25,017 nt of DNA from an uncultured Clostridia bacterium (GCA_944384475.1 CALWTN010000025.1:1-25017), one strand, 5' to 3'. Positions 9,761 to 17,717 are shown, counted from the first letter of the stretch. Numbers and translations are program-made. Notes: generated by a model not told the origin, from the sequence alone.

Positions 9761-10024
9761 ATGCAAAACAACGATAAGCGTGAAGCTAAAAAACAAGTAA
9801 AGCGCACGATGTGGTTTATTGGCATTTATGCGCTGGTGGCGTTGGTTATCTCAGCGCTGCTGATTGTTTACACCAACATTCCGAAGTGGCTTAATATGAT
9901 TATTATAATTGTTTTAGCGGGAGCGTTTTATTTGTTGTTTCTGTGGATTTGTGCTATCATTGATAAAAAAAAAAAAAAAAAAGATGCAATTTCTCCGCCT
10001 GATGACCCATTTTCTGAGGAATAA
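9761..10024 (+). CDS. Small two-helix membrane protein with poly-Lys tract
   Basis: 87 aa. A basic N-terminus is followed by two hydrophobic helices (about residues 18-37 and 43-67), then six consecutive lysines encoded by A18 at 9965-9982, and an acidic tail (PPDDPFSEE). GGGAGG at 9751-9756 overlaps the typA stop and provides the ribosome binding site. The stop codon lies inside the dnaB Shine-Dalgarno (10023-10029), so translation is probably coupled to dnaB. I do not recognise the family; small membrane proteins of this kind are common in clostridial genomes. The A18 tract is remarkable and is discussed as a finding. Confidence 0.8.
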   Translation: MQNNDKREAKKQVKRTMWFIGIYALVALVISALLIVYTNIPKWLNMIIIIVLAGAFYLLFLWICAIIDKKKKKKDAISPPDDPFSEE

Positions 10025-10033
10025 GGAGGCGCT

Positions 10034-11464
10034 ATGCCAGATTACAAAATGATGCCGCATAATCTTGACGCCGAGCAAGCTACGCTTGGGTGTTTGCTTA
10101 TTGATTCAATGTGCCAAACCGAGATTATGTCGGTGCTTAAAAGTGACGATTTTTACACCGATGCGCATCGAAATATTTTTGCTGCAATGGTTAAAATTTT
10201 TCAAAAAAACACACCTATTGATTTTGTCACACTCACCGAAGAGCTTGAACGTGAGGGCAAGATTGATGCGATTGGCGGAATTGACTACATAAACTTTTTG
10301 TCAAACGTAGTGCCTTCGGCGGCAAACTACAAGTTTTATGTGGACATTGTAAAATCCAACTCGGTTAGAAGAATGCTTATCAAAAGCGGGCAAAACATCA
10401 TTGAAAAAGCCTATTCTAACGAAGACAAAGAGGAGGTTCTTTCTTTTTCCGAAGCCGAGATTTACAGCATTTCTGAAAAAGAAGAAATTTCACAGCTTGA
10501 GCATATCGGCAAGCCAAACGGTGCGATAAAAGCGGTGATCGATAAGTTTGATAAAGTTGCAAAAGATCCAAACTCGTTGCGAGGGTTGCCAACCGGATAT
10601 CGTGACATCGATAACATCACCAACGGCTTGCAAAACTCCGACCTCATCTTGCTTGCAGCAAGGCCAAGTGTGGGAAAAACAAGTTTTGCAATGAATCTCG
10701 TCACCAACATTGCGGTTAAAGAGGGCAAAAGTTGCGCAGTTTTTTCTCTTGAAATGTCTAAGGAGCAGCTGACGCAAAGGGCGCTGTGCTCGCTTGCAAA
10801 AGTTCCAATGCAAAATGCACTCACTGGCAAGATGACCAGTGAAGAGTGGAAGCGAATTTGGACAGCCACCAAGCAACTTGAAAACAGCAAACTGTTTATT
10901 GACGACTCCTCGCTCACAACGCCAGCCACATTGCTTTCTAAGTGCAGGCGCTTGAAAGCCAAAGAGGGCAAGCTCGATTTGATTATGATAGACTATTTGC
11001 AATTAATGACCTCTGATTCAAAGAAAAAGGAAAACAGACAAAGCGAAGTTTCCGAAATTTCAAGAAATTTAAAGGTTGCGGCAAAAGAACTTAACGTGCC
11101 AATCATAGTGCTAAGCCAACTTTCTCGTGATATTGAAAAGCGTGATGGACACCGTCCACAACTTTCTGACCTCAGAGATTCTGGTGCGATAGAGCAGGAC
11201 GCAGATATTGTTATGTTCTTGCACAATCCAGAAAAATATAACGACACTCCAACTGAAGAAGAGCCGGGGGTGGTTGAACTTATCTTTGCAAAACACAGAA
11301 ACGGACAAGTTGGCTCAATCAAACTCAGGTGGATTGGCGAATACACCACTTTTGTTGGCATGGAGGAAAAGGTTAAATACGAGCGGCCTAAAAAACTTGA
11401 AGAAGCGCCAGTCGAAGAGGCAGAGCTTAAAGAACTTGAAGAGGATTATGATGAACTCATCTAA
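10034..11464 (+). CDS. dnaB: Replicative DNA helicase DnaB
   Basis: 476 aa, typical DnaB (DnaC of Bacillus) length, no intein. The N-terminal domain starts with the characteristic MPHNLDAEQATLGCLL stretch. The RecA-like helicase domain has Walker A RPSVGKT (residues 210-216), Walker B LIMIDYLQLM with Asp320, the SQLSRDIEKR/SDLRDSGAIEQDAD motif, and FAKHRNGQVG near the end. This is the hexameric helicase that unwinds DNA at the fork and binds primase. AAGGAGG at 10023-10029 is 4 nt before the ATG. The last 14 nt overlap the gltX start, indicating translational coupling. Confidence 0.97.
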   Translation: MPDYKMMPHNLDAEQATLGCLLIDSMCQTEIMSVLKSDDFYTDAHRNIFAAMVKIFQKNTPIDFVTLTEELEREGKIDAIGGIDYINFLSNVVPSAANYKFYVDIVKSNSVRRMLIKSGQNIIEKAYSNEDKEEVLSFSEAEIYSISEKEEISQLEHIGKPNGAIKAVIDKFDKVAKDPNSLRGLPTGYRDIDNITNGLQNSDLILLAARPSVGKTSFAMNLVTNIAVKEGKSCAVFSLEMSKEQLTQRALCSLAKVPMQNALTGKMTSEEWKRIWTATKQLENSKLFIDDSSLTTPATLLSKCRRLKAKEGKLDLIMIDYLQLMTSDSKKKENRQSEVSEISRNLKVAAKELNVPIIVLSQLSRDIEKRDGHRPQLSDLRDSGAIEQDADIVMFLHNPEKYNDTPTEEEPGVVELIFAKHRNGQVGSIKLRWIGEYTTFVGMEEKVKYERPKKLEEAPVEEAELKELEEDYDELI

Positions 11465-12899
11465 GCAGGTTGTAACAAGGTTTGCGCCAAGTCCAACTGG
11501 TTATATGCATGTGGGCAATTTAAGAACGGCGTTATATGCGTTTTTAATTGCACGTGCAAACGGTGGCAGGTTTATATTGCGCATTGAAGACACCGACCAA
11601 GAAAGATTTGTTGAGGGTGCAACCGAACTTATATACAAAACTTTAAAGAGCGCAGGTATTGATTATGACGAAGGCCCAGACATTGGAGGGCCGAGCGCAC
11701 CATACGTTCAAAGCCAGCGCAAAGAAATTTATAAAAAGTATGCCGAAATGTTGGTTGAAAAAGGCAAGGCATACTATTGTTTTTGCACAAAAGAAAGGCT
11801 TGAAAACTTAAAGGATAAGGAAGGGGCGTTTGAGTATGACAGACATTGCAGAAATCTCTCGCCTGAGCAGGTGCAAGAAAACTTAAAAAAGGGCTTGCCG
11901 TATGTGATAAGACAGAAAATGCCGACAGAGGGAGAAACAAGTTTTGATGACGAAGTTTTCGGGCATGTGAGCGTAAAAAACAGTGAGTTGCAAGACATTA
12001 TTCTTTTGAAATCTGACGGTTTGCCAACGTATAACTTTGCGCATGTGGTGGACGATTATTTGATGGGCGTGACTCATGTTGTCAGAGGAAGCGAATACAT
12101 TTCGTCTTCGCCAAAGCATGTGTTGCTTTATGATGCTTTTGGTTGGGAAAGGCCGATTTATATTCATCTTCCGCTTTTGATGGGCAAAAATGAAGACGGC
12201 ACGTTTTCAAAACTTTCCAAACGTCACGGAGCGGTAAGTTTTCAGGATTTGACGCAAGAGGGCTATTTGCCAGAGGCGATCATCAACTATATTGCTTTTC
12301 TTGGTTGGAAAAGCAAACAGACGACTGAGGAATTTTTCAGTTTGGATGAACTTAAAAAACTTTTTAAAATCAGCGAAATTAACAAATCTCCGTCTGTGTT
12401 TGATTACGAAAAACTTAATTGGTTTAACAAGGCGTATATTTCAAAATTGGATTTTGAGGTGTTTAAAAGTCATGCTTTAAAATTTCTGCCTCCACAAATT
12501 AATAAAAACGTAGACAAAATTTTAAAATTAATTCAGCCTAGAATAGAAAAATTTTCAGATATCGCCGAAGCCACTAAAATATTTTATTTACAACCTGCGT
12601 TTGATGCAAGCATGTTTGAAAACAAGAAAAACAAAACAAACGCAGCCCAAGCCGCAGAGATTTTGCCGCAAGTTAAAGAAGTGCTGGAAAATGTGGAAAA
12701 CTTTACAAACGACATTTTATTTGAAAGTCTTTCGCAATTTGCAGCTCAAAAGCAAATTAAAGTTGGGGCGCTGATGTGGATTGTTCGAATTGCGCTTACG
12801 TTCACGCAGGCAACCGCTGGCGGAGCAACCGAGATTTTAGAAATTTTAGGCAAAAGCGAAAGTTTAACAAGAATTGAAAACACAATAAAAAACCTCTAA
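11451..12899 (+). CDS. gltX: Glutamyl-tRNA synthetase
   Basis: 482 aa class I aminoacyl-tRNA synthetase. TRFAPSPTGYMHVGN near the N-terminus holds the HIGH-type motif (HVGN, residues 20-23), RFILRIEDTDQER follows, and the KMSKS-type loop is KLSKR at residues 254-258 followed by HGAVSF, all classic GluRS. The frame is open further upstream inside dnaB, but homology begins at the tandem ATGATG. GAGG at 11441-11444 is 6 nt before the second ATG (11451), so I chose that. It overlaps the dnaB end by 14 nt. Whether it is discriminating or also charges tRNA-Gln cannot be told from the sequence. It is the last gene of the typA operon, followed by a terminator. Confidence 0.96.
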   Translation: MNSSKQVVTRFAPSPTGYMHVGNLRTALYAFLIARANGGRFILRIEDTDQERFVEGATELIYKTLKSAGIDYDEGPDIGGPSAPYVQSQRKEIYKKYAEMLVEKGKAYYCFCTKERLENLKDKEGAFEYDRHCRNLSPEQVQENLKKGLPYVIRQKMPTEGETSFDDEVFGHVSVKNSELQDIILLKSDGLPTYNFAHVVDDYLMGVTHVVRGSEYISSSPKHVLLYDAFGWERPIYIHLPLLMGKNEDGTFSKLSKRHGAVSFQDLTQEGYLPEAIINYIAFLGWKSKQTTEEFFSLDELKKLFKISEINKSPSVFDYEKLNWFNKAYISKLDFEVFKSHALKFLPPQINKNVDKILKLIQPRIEKFSDIAEATKIFYLQPAFDASMFENKKNKTNAAQAAEILPQVKEVLENVENFTNDILFESLSQFAAQKQIKVGALMWIVRIALTFTQATAGGATEILEILGKSESLTRIENTIKNL

Positions 12900-12915
12900 G
12901 ATTAGAGGTTTTTTT
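12887..12915. terminator. Intrinsic terminator, probably bidirectional
   Basis: AAAAAACCTCT pairs with AGAGGTTTTTT around a small A/T-rich loop. The A run on one side and the T run on the other suit both gltX (plus) and the convergent SecB-like gene (minus). It overlaps the gltX stop codon. Confidence 0.75.
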
Positions 12916-12947
12916 GTTATGCTGATATAGTGAGAGTTAATTTAACC

Positions 12948-13337
12948 TTATGCTCTAACCAAAGGCTCTGTAATCATTGGTCCTATGGCTGAACAAACGG
13001 TCATGTTTGAAATGAGATTTGCAATTTGAGCAGCCAAGGCTCTTGCGATAGGGGTGCGTTTAAAATAGTCGGCAGGATCTTTAAGTTGATCGTAATATTT
13101 TTTCTCGATAAGCACATCCGCACTCATTTCCACATATATTTTAAAAATTCTTTCTGGGTTTGACATTACGCTTCTTGCAAGTGTGACTTTTGCGACATTG
13201 TCGTTTAACAGTTTAACAGTCACCTCATCTGCAATCTGAAAATTTACCGATTCGCCTTGCTTTGGCAAGTCAACTCTCTCAAATTCTGCTCTGTCCAGCA
13301 TTGGTCTGATGTTCATGTTTTTAATAACGTTTTCCAT
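12948..13337 (-). CDS. Small protein, possibly SecB-like fold
   Basis: 129 aa, soluble, no signal peptide. AAGGAG (complement of 13344-13349) is 6 nt from the ATG. The first two thirds look beta-rich (for example VTVKLLNDNVAKVTLARSV, IFKIYVEMSADVLIE), followed by a long helix (PIARALAAQIANLISNM) and a short C-terminal strand, AIGPMITEPLV. That order resembles SecB-type export chaperones, whose C-terminus has a helix and then a 'P.....P.nF'-like strand. This is a topology impression without a recognised motif, so the call is tentative; it may equally be an unrelated conserved hypothetical protein. The upstream YcxB-like gene is on the same strand 117 nt away. Confidence 0.75.
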   Translation of the reverse strand: MENVIKNMNIRPMLDRAEFERVDLPKQGESVNFQIADEVTVKLLNDNVAKVTLARSVMSNPERIFKIYVEMSADVLIEKKYYDQLKDPADYFKRTPIARALAAQIANLISNMTVCSAIGPMITEPLVRA

Positions 13338-13454
13338 AATTTTCTCCTTAAAAAAATATTAACATATTTTAACAAAAATTGCAATTTTAAATGATATAAA
13401 GTTAAAATTTTTAATTTTGGGCGGTAAAAATCCCAAACATGCGAGCAAAAATTA

Positions 13455-13967
13455 TTATTTTTTTGCTTTTTTTGATGGCTTTTTTGTTTTTAGATTGAGC
13501 AAATTTATTGTTTTTGCAACCTGATCATCATTTTCAAAACCGTTTTTATCTAAAATAAGAGATGTGTTTTTATCAACAAAAATTGTTATATATTTTTTGC
13601 TTTGTGAAAATTTTAATATCTTGTCAAGCTTGACGGTCAAGGTTTCGTTATGAGCTCCGTCATTGGCAGAAGCTGAAATTTCGCTGTCTGTGATTTGATA
13701 GTCATACACCGTTTTTGCTGGAAGTTTTTTGTTTTGCTTGTTCATCAGCAAAATGACAACGGCAAAATATAAAGGTATGCTTACTGCGCCAAGAACAGCA
13801 AAAAACACGCTTTCAAAAACAAATTTTCCGTCCACAACTCTAAATGCCAGCAAAACAAAAACCACGGCAAAAATTGCAATAATCCACGAGCTTTTTAAAA
13901 GTGAGATGTATTGCATTTTTTTTATGTCATTTTTTGTGATGATGGTTGTATTTTTCGCTATTTGCAT
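13455..13967 (-). CDS. YcxB-like membrane protein
   Basis: 170 aa. Two hydrophobic helices (about residues 27-45 and 52-74) are followed by a cytosolic beta-strand segment of the form 'YDYQITDSEIS ... KLDKILKFSQSKKYITIFVDKN ... ILDKNGF', the pattern of the YcxB-like C-terminal domain (PH-like), and a Lys-rich tail. Function in this family is not established. A short AGG 5 nt before the ATG serves as a weak ribosome binding site. A perfect-consensus promoter lies 18 nt upstream of the start codon, divergent from the glmU-like gene. Confidence 0.8.
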   Translation of the reverse strand: MQIAKNTTIITKNDIKKMQYISLLKSSWIIAIFAVVFVLLAFRVVDGKFVFESVFFAVLGAVSIPLYFAVVILLMNKQNKKLPAKTVYDYQITDSEISASANDGAHNETLTVKLDKILKFSQSKKYITIFVDKNTSLILDKNGFENDDQVAKTINLLNLKTKKPSKKAKK

Positions 13968-13985
13968 TCAAACCTCGCTACGGCA

Positions 13986-14014
13986 ATTATACATGGCTTT
14001 TTTTGCGATGTCAA
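13986..14014 (-). promoter_or_regulatory. Consensus sigma-A promoter for the YcxB-like gene
   Basis: On the minus strand TTGACA (14009-14014), 17-nt spacer, TATAAT (13986-13991): both boxes match consensus exactly. The untranslated leader would be only about 11-12 nt. Confidence 0.75.
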
Positions 14015-14033
14015 AGAAAATCACATTTTTTTA

Positions 14034-14053
14034 ACACTTTTCATAAAAAGTGT
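14034..14053. promoter_or_regulatory. Perfect 8-bp inverted repeat upstream of glmU-like gene
   Basis: ACACTTTT / AAAAGTGT separated by CATA, ending 16 nt before the start codon. Neither side is followed by a U tract in its own direction, so it is not a terminator. It is either an operator or a leader hairpin. No clear sigma-A promoter for the glmU-like gene was found in this gap. Confidence 0.35.
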
Positions 14054-14069
14054 AAGAAAAGGCGGGTTT

Positions 14070-14699
14070 ATGAAAAAAAACTTAAAAATTTTAGATAAAA
14101 AAAGCGTCAAGATTGACGAGAAAGCCTGCATAGGCGACAATGTGGTTTTGCATGAAAACGTGGTTATAAAAGGCGCATGCAAAATTGAAGATAATGTGGA
14201 AATTTTTGGATGTTCCTACATTGTGGACAGCGCTATTGGCAGCGGCAGCAAGATTTTATCAAGTTTTATTGAAAGCAGCGAGGTGGGCGAAAACAACAGC
14301 ATAGGCCCATTTGCACATTTGCGCCCTGGCAGCAAAACTGGACATAGCGTCAGGATAGGCAATTTTGTTGAAATTAAAAACTCCACCATTGGAGATTTGA
14401 GTAAGGTGGCTCATCTGGCATACGTTGGCGATGCAGACGTTGGCAAAGAGGTCAACGTTGGTTGCGGGGTTATTTTCGTCAATTACGATGGCATCCATAA
14501 AAACAGGATTAGAGTGTGTGACAAGGCCTTTATCGGAAGCAACTGCAACTTGATTGCGCCGCTGCGGATCGCTGAAAAAACCTATATTTGCGCAGGAACG
14601 ACGGTTACGCAAAACACAGAAAGTGAAGATTTTGTCATCGGAAGAGTGCGGCCAACAGTCAAGTCAAACAGGGCGGGAAAGTATTTAAAAGGAGAGTGA
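14070..14699 (+). CDS. glmU: Stand-alone GlmU-type glucosamine-1-phosphate acetyltransferase (left-handed beta-helix)
   Basis: 209 aa. The sequence is built of hexapeptide repeats and matches only the C-terminal half of GlmU: IGPFAHLRPGS, RIGNFVEIKNSTIG, KVAHLAYVGDADVG with the catalytic His at residue 115, VNYDG, then FIGSNCNLIAPL and a short tail. The N-terminal uridylyltransferase (LxxGxGTRM) domain of canonical GlmU (about 450 aa) is absent, and nothing upstream encodes it. The frame is open to 13911, but AAAAGG at 14057-14062 is 7 nt before the ATG at 14070, and homology fits that start. It would acetylate GlcN-1-P with acetyl-CoA to give GlcNAc-1-P. glmM begins 1 nt after its stop, which strongly supports the pathway assignment. 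Confidence 0.88.
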   Translation: MKKNLKILDKKSVKIDEKACIGDNVVLHENVVIKGACKIEDNVEIFGCSYIVDSAIGSGSKILSSFIESSEVGENNSIGPFAHLRPGSKTGHSVRIGNFVEIKNSTIGDLSKVAHLAYVGDADVGKEVNVGCGVIFVNYDGIHKNRIRVCDKAFIGSNCNLIAPLRIAEKTYICAGTTVTQNTESEDFVIGRVRPTVKSNRAGKYLKGE

Positions 14700-14700
14700 T

Positions 14701-16008
14701 ATGGGAATTTATTTTGGCACGGATGGCGTTCGAGGCGTTGTAAACAATGATTTAACAGAAGAACTGGCGCAAATGGTGGGCAACGCTCTTTCAAGGCTAA
14801 AAAAGCGTGCAAAGATTATTGTTGGCAGAGATACTCGTGTAAGCGGAAGTTTTTTGGCTGTCGCCTTTGCAACGGGGGCGCTGAAAGGAGGGGCAAATGT
14901 GGTTGACGTTGGAATTGTGCCAACGGCGGGAATCTCCTATTTGGTCAAAAACAAAAAAGCAGATTTCGGTGTGGTGATCAGTGCGTCTCACAATCCAAAA
15001 GAATACAACGGCATTAAGATTTTTGATAGTGAAGGCAGAAAACTGAACGAAAAGCAAGAGGCGGTGCTTGAAAGATATTTTGCTTGTCCACAGATGATGC
15101 CTTCAACAAAAGTCGGCAAATACAAGTTTTCGCCAAGTTTGGTGCAGGCATATTGTAAATTTTTGTCTGCTTCCATAAATCAAGATTTGTCGGGATTAAA
15201 AATCGTGCTGGATTGTGCCAACGGCGCAGCGTATAAAATTGCGCCAAAAATCTTTAAAGACAAAGGCGCAGAGGTGATTAAAATAAATTGTCTTTCATCG
15301 GGCAAAAAAATTAATGAAAATTGCGGCTCTACAAACATAAATGCGCTTATAAAAAAAGTTTTGAAAGAAAAGGCAGATGTCGGATTCGCTTATGACGGCG
15401 ATTCGGACAGGGTGATTGCGGTGGATGAAAACGGCGAGGTTTTGGACGGCGATCAACTTATATACATTCTTGCAAAACATTTTGCTAAGCTTGGGAAACT
15501 TAATGCAAACACCGTGGTGGGAACAAGCCACACTAACACAGGGCTTTTGATTGCGCTCAATGCCAACAAGATCAATTTGATTAGAACCGACATTGGCGAT
15601 AAATATGTTATTGAGGCTATGCAAAAGATGAACTTATCCTTGGGTGGAGAGCAATCGGGGCATATAATATTGCGCAGTTTTTTGCCAACAGGGGATGGAA
15701 TTTTGGCTTCGCTTCAAATTGCTGGCATACTTGGCGCTTGTAAAAAGAAAATGTCGCAACTCTTTGACGCCAAACTGCTGTATCAAGCAAACCGTGATGT
15801 CGTTGTCAGCGACAAATTGAAGGTGTTAAACAACGAAAGCCTTTCTCAAAAGATATCTCAGATTTTAAGCGATATTGCTCCGGCTGGCAGAGTGCTTGTT
15901 CGTGCAAGCGGAACAGAGCCCAAAATAAGGATTATGGTAGAGCATCAAGACAAAGAAAAGGCCGATAAATATTTGCATGAAATTGAAAACATGATTAAAA
16001 GCATATAA
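14701..16008 (+). CDS. glmM: Phosphoglucosamine mutase GlmM
   Basis: 435 aa, near the family length. YFGTDGVRG at the N-terminus, the phosphoserine loop ISASHNP (catalytic Ser96), the Mg-binding loop DGDSDR (Asp232, 234, 236), GGEQSGHII in the sugar-binding loop and RASGTEPKIRIMVE in the phosphate-binding loop are all present. It converts GlcN-6-P to GlcN-1-P for peptidoglycan precursor synthesis. AAAAGGAG at 14687-14694 is 6 nt before the ATG. The upstream neighbour is the acetyltransferase that uses its product, so this two-gene unit supplies GlcNAc-1-P. Confidence 0.97.
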   Translation: MGIYFGTDGVRGVVNNDLTEELAQMVGNALSRLKKRAKIIVGRDTRVSGSFLAVAFATGALKGGANVVDVGIVPTAGISYLVKNKKADFGVVISASHNPKEYNGIKIFDSEGRKLNEKQEAVLERYFACPQMMPSTKVGKYKFSPSLVQAYCKFLSASINQDLSGLKIVLDCANGAAYKIAPKIFKDKGAEVIKINCLSSGKKINENCGSTNINALIKKVLKEKADVGFAYDGDSDRVIAVDENGEVLDGDQLIYILAKHFAKLGKLNANTVVGTSHTNTGLLIALNANKINLIRTDIGDKYVIEAMQKMNLSLGGEQSGHIILRSFLPTGDGILASLQIAGILGACKKKMSQLFDAKLLYQANRDVVVSDKLKVLNNESLSQKISQILSDIAPAGRVLVRASGTEPKIRIMVEHQDKEKADKYLHEIENMIKSI

Positions 16009-16040
16009 AAAATCTAACATTTAAGTTAGATTTTTATTTT
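16008..16040. terminator. Intrinsic terminator, bidirectional
   Basis: AAAAATCTAAC (16008-16018) pairs with GTTAGATTTTT (16025-16035) around a 6-nt loop. It sits between convergent glmM (plus) and the proline-rich gene (minus) and overlaps the end of glmM. Confidence 0.8.
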
Positions 16041-16088
16041 TAAATTATTTATTTTTAAGAAAAGGATTTGTGTTTTTGTGATGGCGTT

Positions 16089-16808
16089 TTACAAACCGTT
16101 CTCTCTTACTCTGCAATCGTTGTAAAGGTTTGTAAGCGCTCTTTGTTGCGAGGAAAGGGCGGCGTTTAAAATCAACAGCTGCCTATCTATTGCCGGGATT
16201 GCGACAAGCCGCATCAAATTTATCATTTTGTCTATGATCTCGTCTATAAAGTCGGCAACAATTTTAAGCGATGCACAATAATTGTCGGTCAGTTTAAGTT
16301 TTCTATTCTCAAAAGGTGGAAGAGGATTTCCTGAAAGAGTGCGATAAATATTGCCCATGGTTGCACGCATAATAAGCGTTTGACTTCGCAAATTTTCCAG
16401 CCGTTGCGAGTCACGATCATCTAATTCAATCAAGTCGCTGTAAGCATTGACAAGTGCATCAAGATCGTTGTAGATGTCACGACTCAGACGCACCGCTTGA
16501 TTTGCTGGTGGCGGAGGGACAGGGGGAGGCGGAGGAGTTGGGCGAGGCGGAAGAGGCCTTGGCGGTGGCGGAGGTTGAGGGAGGGGCGGCATGGTTGGTT
16601 GCGGTGGACTTTGCACTGGGTCGGGCTGCTCTTCTTGCGATTGATTTTGCTGTTGCGAAAACAATTTTGTCAAAAAACTGAAAGGTTTGGCGTTCTTTTT
16701 TGCCGAAGAATTTAAAGGTGATTCGCTTAAAGCGTCCGTCACAACATATTCTTGGCTTATTTCATCAAACACGACTTTTAAATTTTTTGCGAGAGAATCT
16801 TCGTTCAT
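16089..16808 (-). CDS. Proline-rich protein with C-terminal helical domain, unknown
   Basis: 239 aa from the ATG at 16808, chosen because AAGGAG (complement of 16814-16819) is 5 nt upstream; an in-frame TTG 18 nt earlier lacks this. Residues 1-61 are mixed and Gln-rich at the end. Residues 62-101 are almost entirely proline with a few Arg, Gln and Thr. Residues 105-239 look all-alpha, with several long amphipathic helices including LVNAYSDLIELDDRD and IVADFIDEIIDKMINLMRL. No signal peptide or membrane segment is visible, so it is probably cytosolic or, if sporulation is active, possibly a spore-associated protein (speculation). Translation through the Pro runs would need EF-P. It follows ku on the same strand, but a terminator lies between them. 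Confidence 0.8.
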   Translation of the reverse strand: MNEDSLAKNLKVVFDEISQEYVVTDALSESPLNSSAKKNAKPFSFLTKLFSQQQNQSQEEQPDPVQSPPQPTMPPLPQPPPPPRPLPPRPTPPPPPVPPPPANQAVRLSRDIYNDLDALVNAYSDLIELDDRDSQRLENLRSQTLIMRATMGNIYRTLSGNPLPPFENRKLKLTDNYCASLKIVADFIDEIIDKMINLMRLVAIPAIDRQLLILNAALSSQQRALTNLYNDCRVRENGL

Positions 16809-16837
16809 ATAAACTCCTTTTATCAAGCCTTTTATAT

Positions 16838-16869
16838 GAAAACAAAAAAGATTAGGTTACAACCTAATC
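16838..16869 (-). terminator. Intrinsic terminator after ku
   Basis: On the minus strand GATTAGGT pairs with ACCTAATC around a 4-nt loop (plus coordinates 16850-16857 with 16862-16869), followed by TTTTTTGTTTT. It overlaps the ku stop codon. Confidence 0.8.
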
Positions 16870-17644
16870 ATTTTGCAAGTTTTACTTTTTTGCTGCTCTC
16901 CACCGATTGTTTAAGCGCATCCATAAGATTTATTACATTGCTTCGGCGAGGTTTATCTTTGTTTGCGGTAATTTTTTCGCCGTTTATTTTAATTTTAATC
17001 GCCTTTTCAACCTTTTCTCGATATTCGTTTTTGTATTTTGACGCATCAAATTTTTGCGTCATATTATCGATCAGCGTTTTTGCAAGTTTAAGCTCGCTTG
17101 CAGAAACCTCTTTAACGTTGTCTTTGACGGGAGAGGCTTGAACCTCGTCATAAAAATAGAGTGTGCTTAAAATAAGTTTGCCGTTGATGCTGCGAATGGC
17201 GATCACTTGTTCGTTTGTGCCCAAAACAGTCTTTGCAATGGCAACCTTTTTTTGTTCTTCAAGCGCCTTTGCAAACAAGTTGAAGGCCTTATCGCCACCT
17301 TGCGGTGCAAGATAGTAAGACTTTTGATATAAAATGGGGTCTATTTCGTCAAGACTAACGAAAGCGTCAATGTTCATCGATTTGTCTTTTGGCGATTTGA
17401 TTTTTTCAAGCTCGGCGTCTGTTAAAGTTACATACTTGCCGGGCTGGTATTCGTAACCACGAATTATGTCATCTTTGGAAAGATTGGCAGGGCAATTCTC
17501 ACATGTTTTTTTGTATTTGATGCGCTGCTTGTTCTTTTTGTAGAGCATGTTAAAGCCGATGTCTTTTGATTTGATGCAGGCATGCAGTGTGACGGGAATA
17601 TACACAAGCCCAAATTCAATCGCAGTTTTATAACTATATGCCAT
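16868..17644 (-). CDS. ku: Bacterial Ku, DNA end-binding protein of NHEJ
   Basis: 258 aa. The N-terminus 'AYSYKTAIEFGLVYIPVTLHACIKSKDIGFNML' carries the bacterial Ku signature. RIKYKKTCENC (Cys48/Cys51), then DIIRGYEYQPGKYVTLTDAELEKI, IDPILYQKSYYLAP, and the closing helical part (LAKTLIDNMTQKFDASKYKNEYREKVEKAI) follow the family order. The homodimer threads onto double-strand break ends and recruits LigD. No ligD is in the window, so the partner must be elsewhere. In sporulating Bacillota Ku/LigD repair acts in spores, which fits Spo0A and CwlD nearby. GGAG just upstream gives a good ribosome binding site. Confidence 0.95.
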   Translation of the reverse strand: MAYSYKTAIEFGLVYIPVTLHACIKSKDIGFNMLYKKNKQRIKYKKTCENCPANLSKDDIIRGYEYQPGKYVTLTDAELEKIKSPKDKSMNIDAFVSLDEIDPILYQKSYYLAPQGGDKAFNLFAKALEEQKKVAIAKTVLGTNEQVIAIRSINGKLILSTLYFYDEVQASPVKDNVKEVSASELKLAKTLIDNMTQKFDASKYKNEYREKVEKAIKIKINGEKITANKDKPRRSNVINLMDALKQSVESSKKVKLAK

Positions 17645-17717
17645 ATTTCTCTCCTTTCAAATATGATGGCTGATTATTAAAAAATTACAACCAGCAATCA
17701 AATTTCGTCAAAACATT

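Noticed and set aside
11208..11450. In-frame upstream extension of gltX inside dnaB
   Set aside because: It is a shadow frame of the dnaB C-terminus; GluRS homology begins at 11451.
13416..13437. Hairpin TTTGGG/CCCAAA between the YcxB-like and SecB-like genes
   Set aside because: Short stem, 10-nt loop and no U tract in the minus direction; not convincing as a terminator.
13911..14069. In-frame upstream extension of the GlmU-like protein
   Set aside because: It overlaps the divergent promoter and the inverted repeat, shows no GlmU similarity, and the ATG at 14070 has a good ribosome binding site.
16454..16715. Arg/Gly/Trp-rich open frames on the plus strand
   Set aside because: They are the antisense of the CCN proline codons of the minus-strand proline-rich gene, with no ribosome binding site of their own.
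17645..17680. CATCATA upstream of ku as a sigma-G -10 box
   Set aside because: It fits CATNNTA but no GNATR-type -35 is found at the right distance, so forespore control of ku is not supported by sequence.
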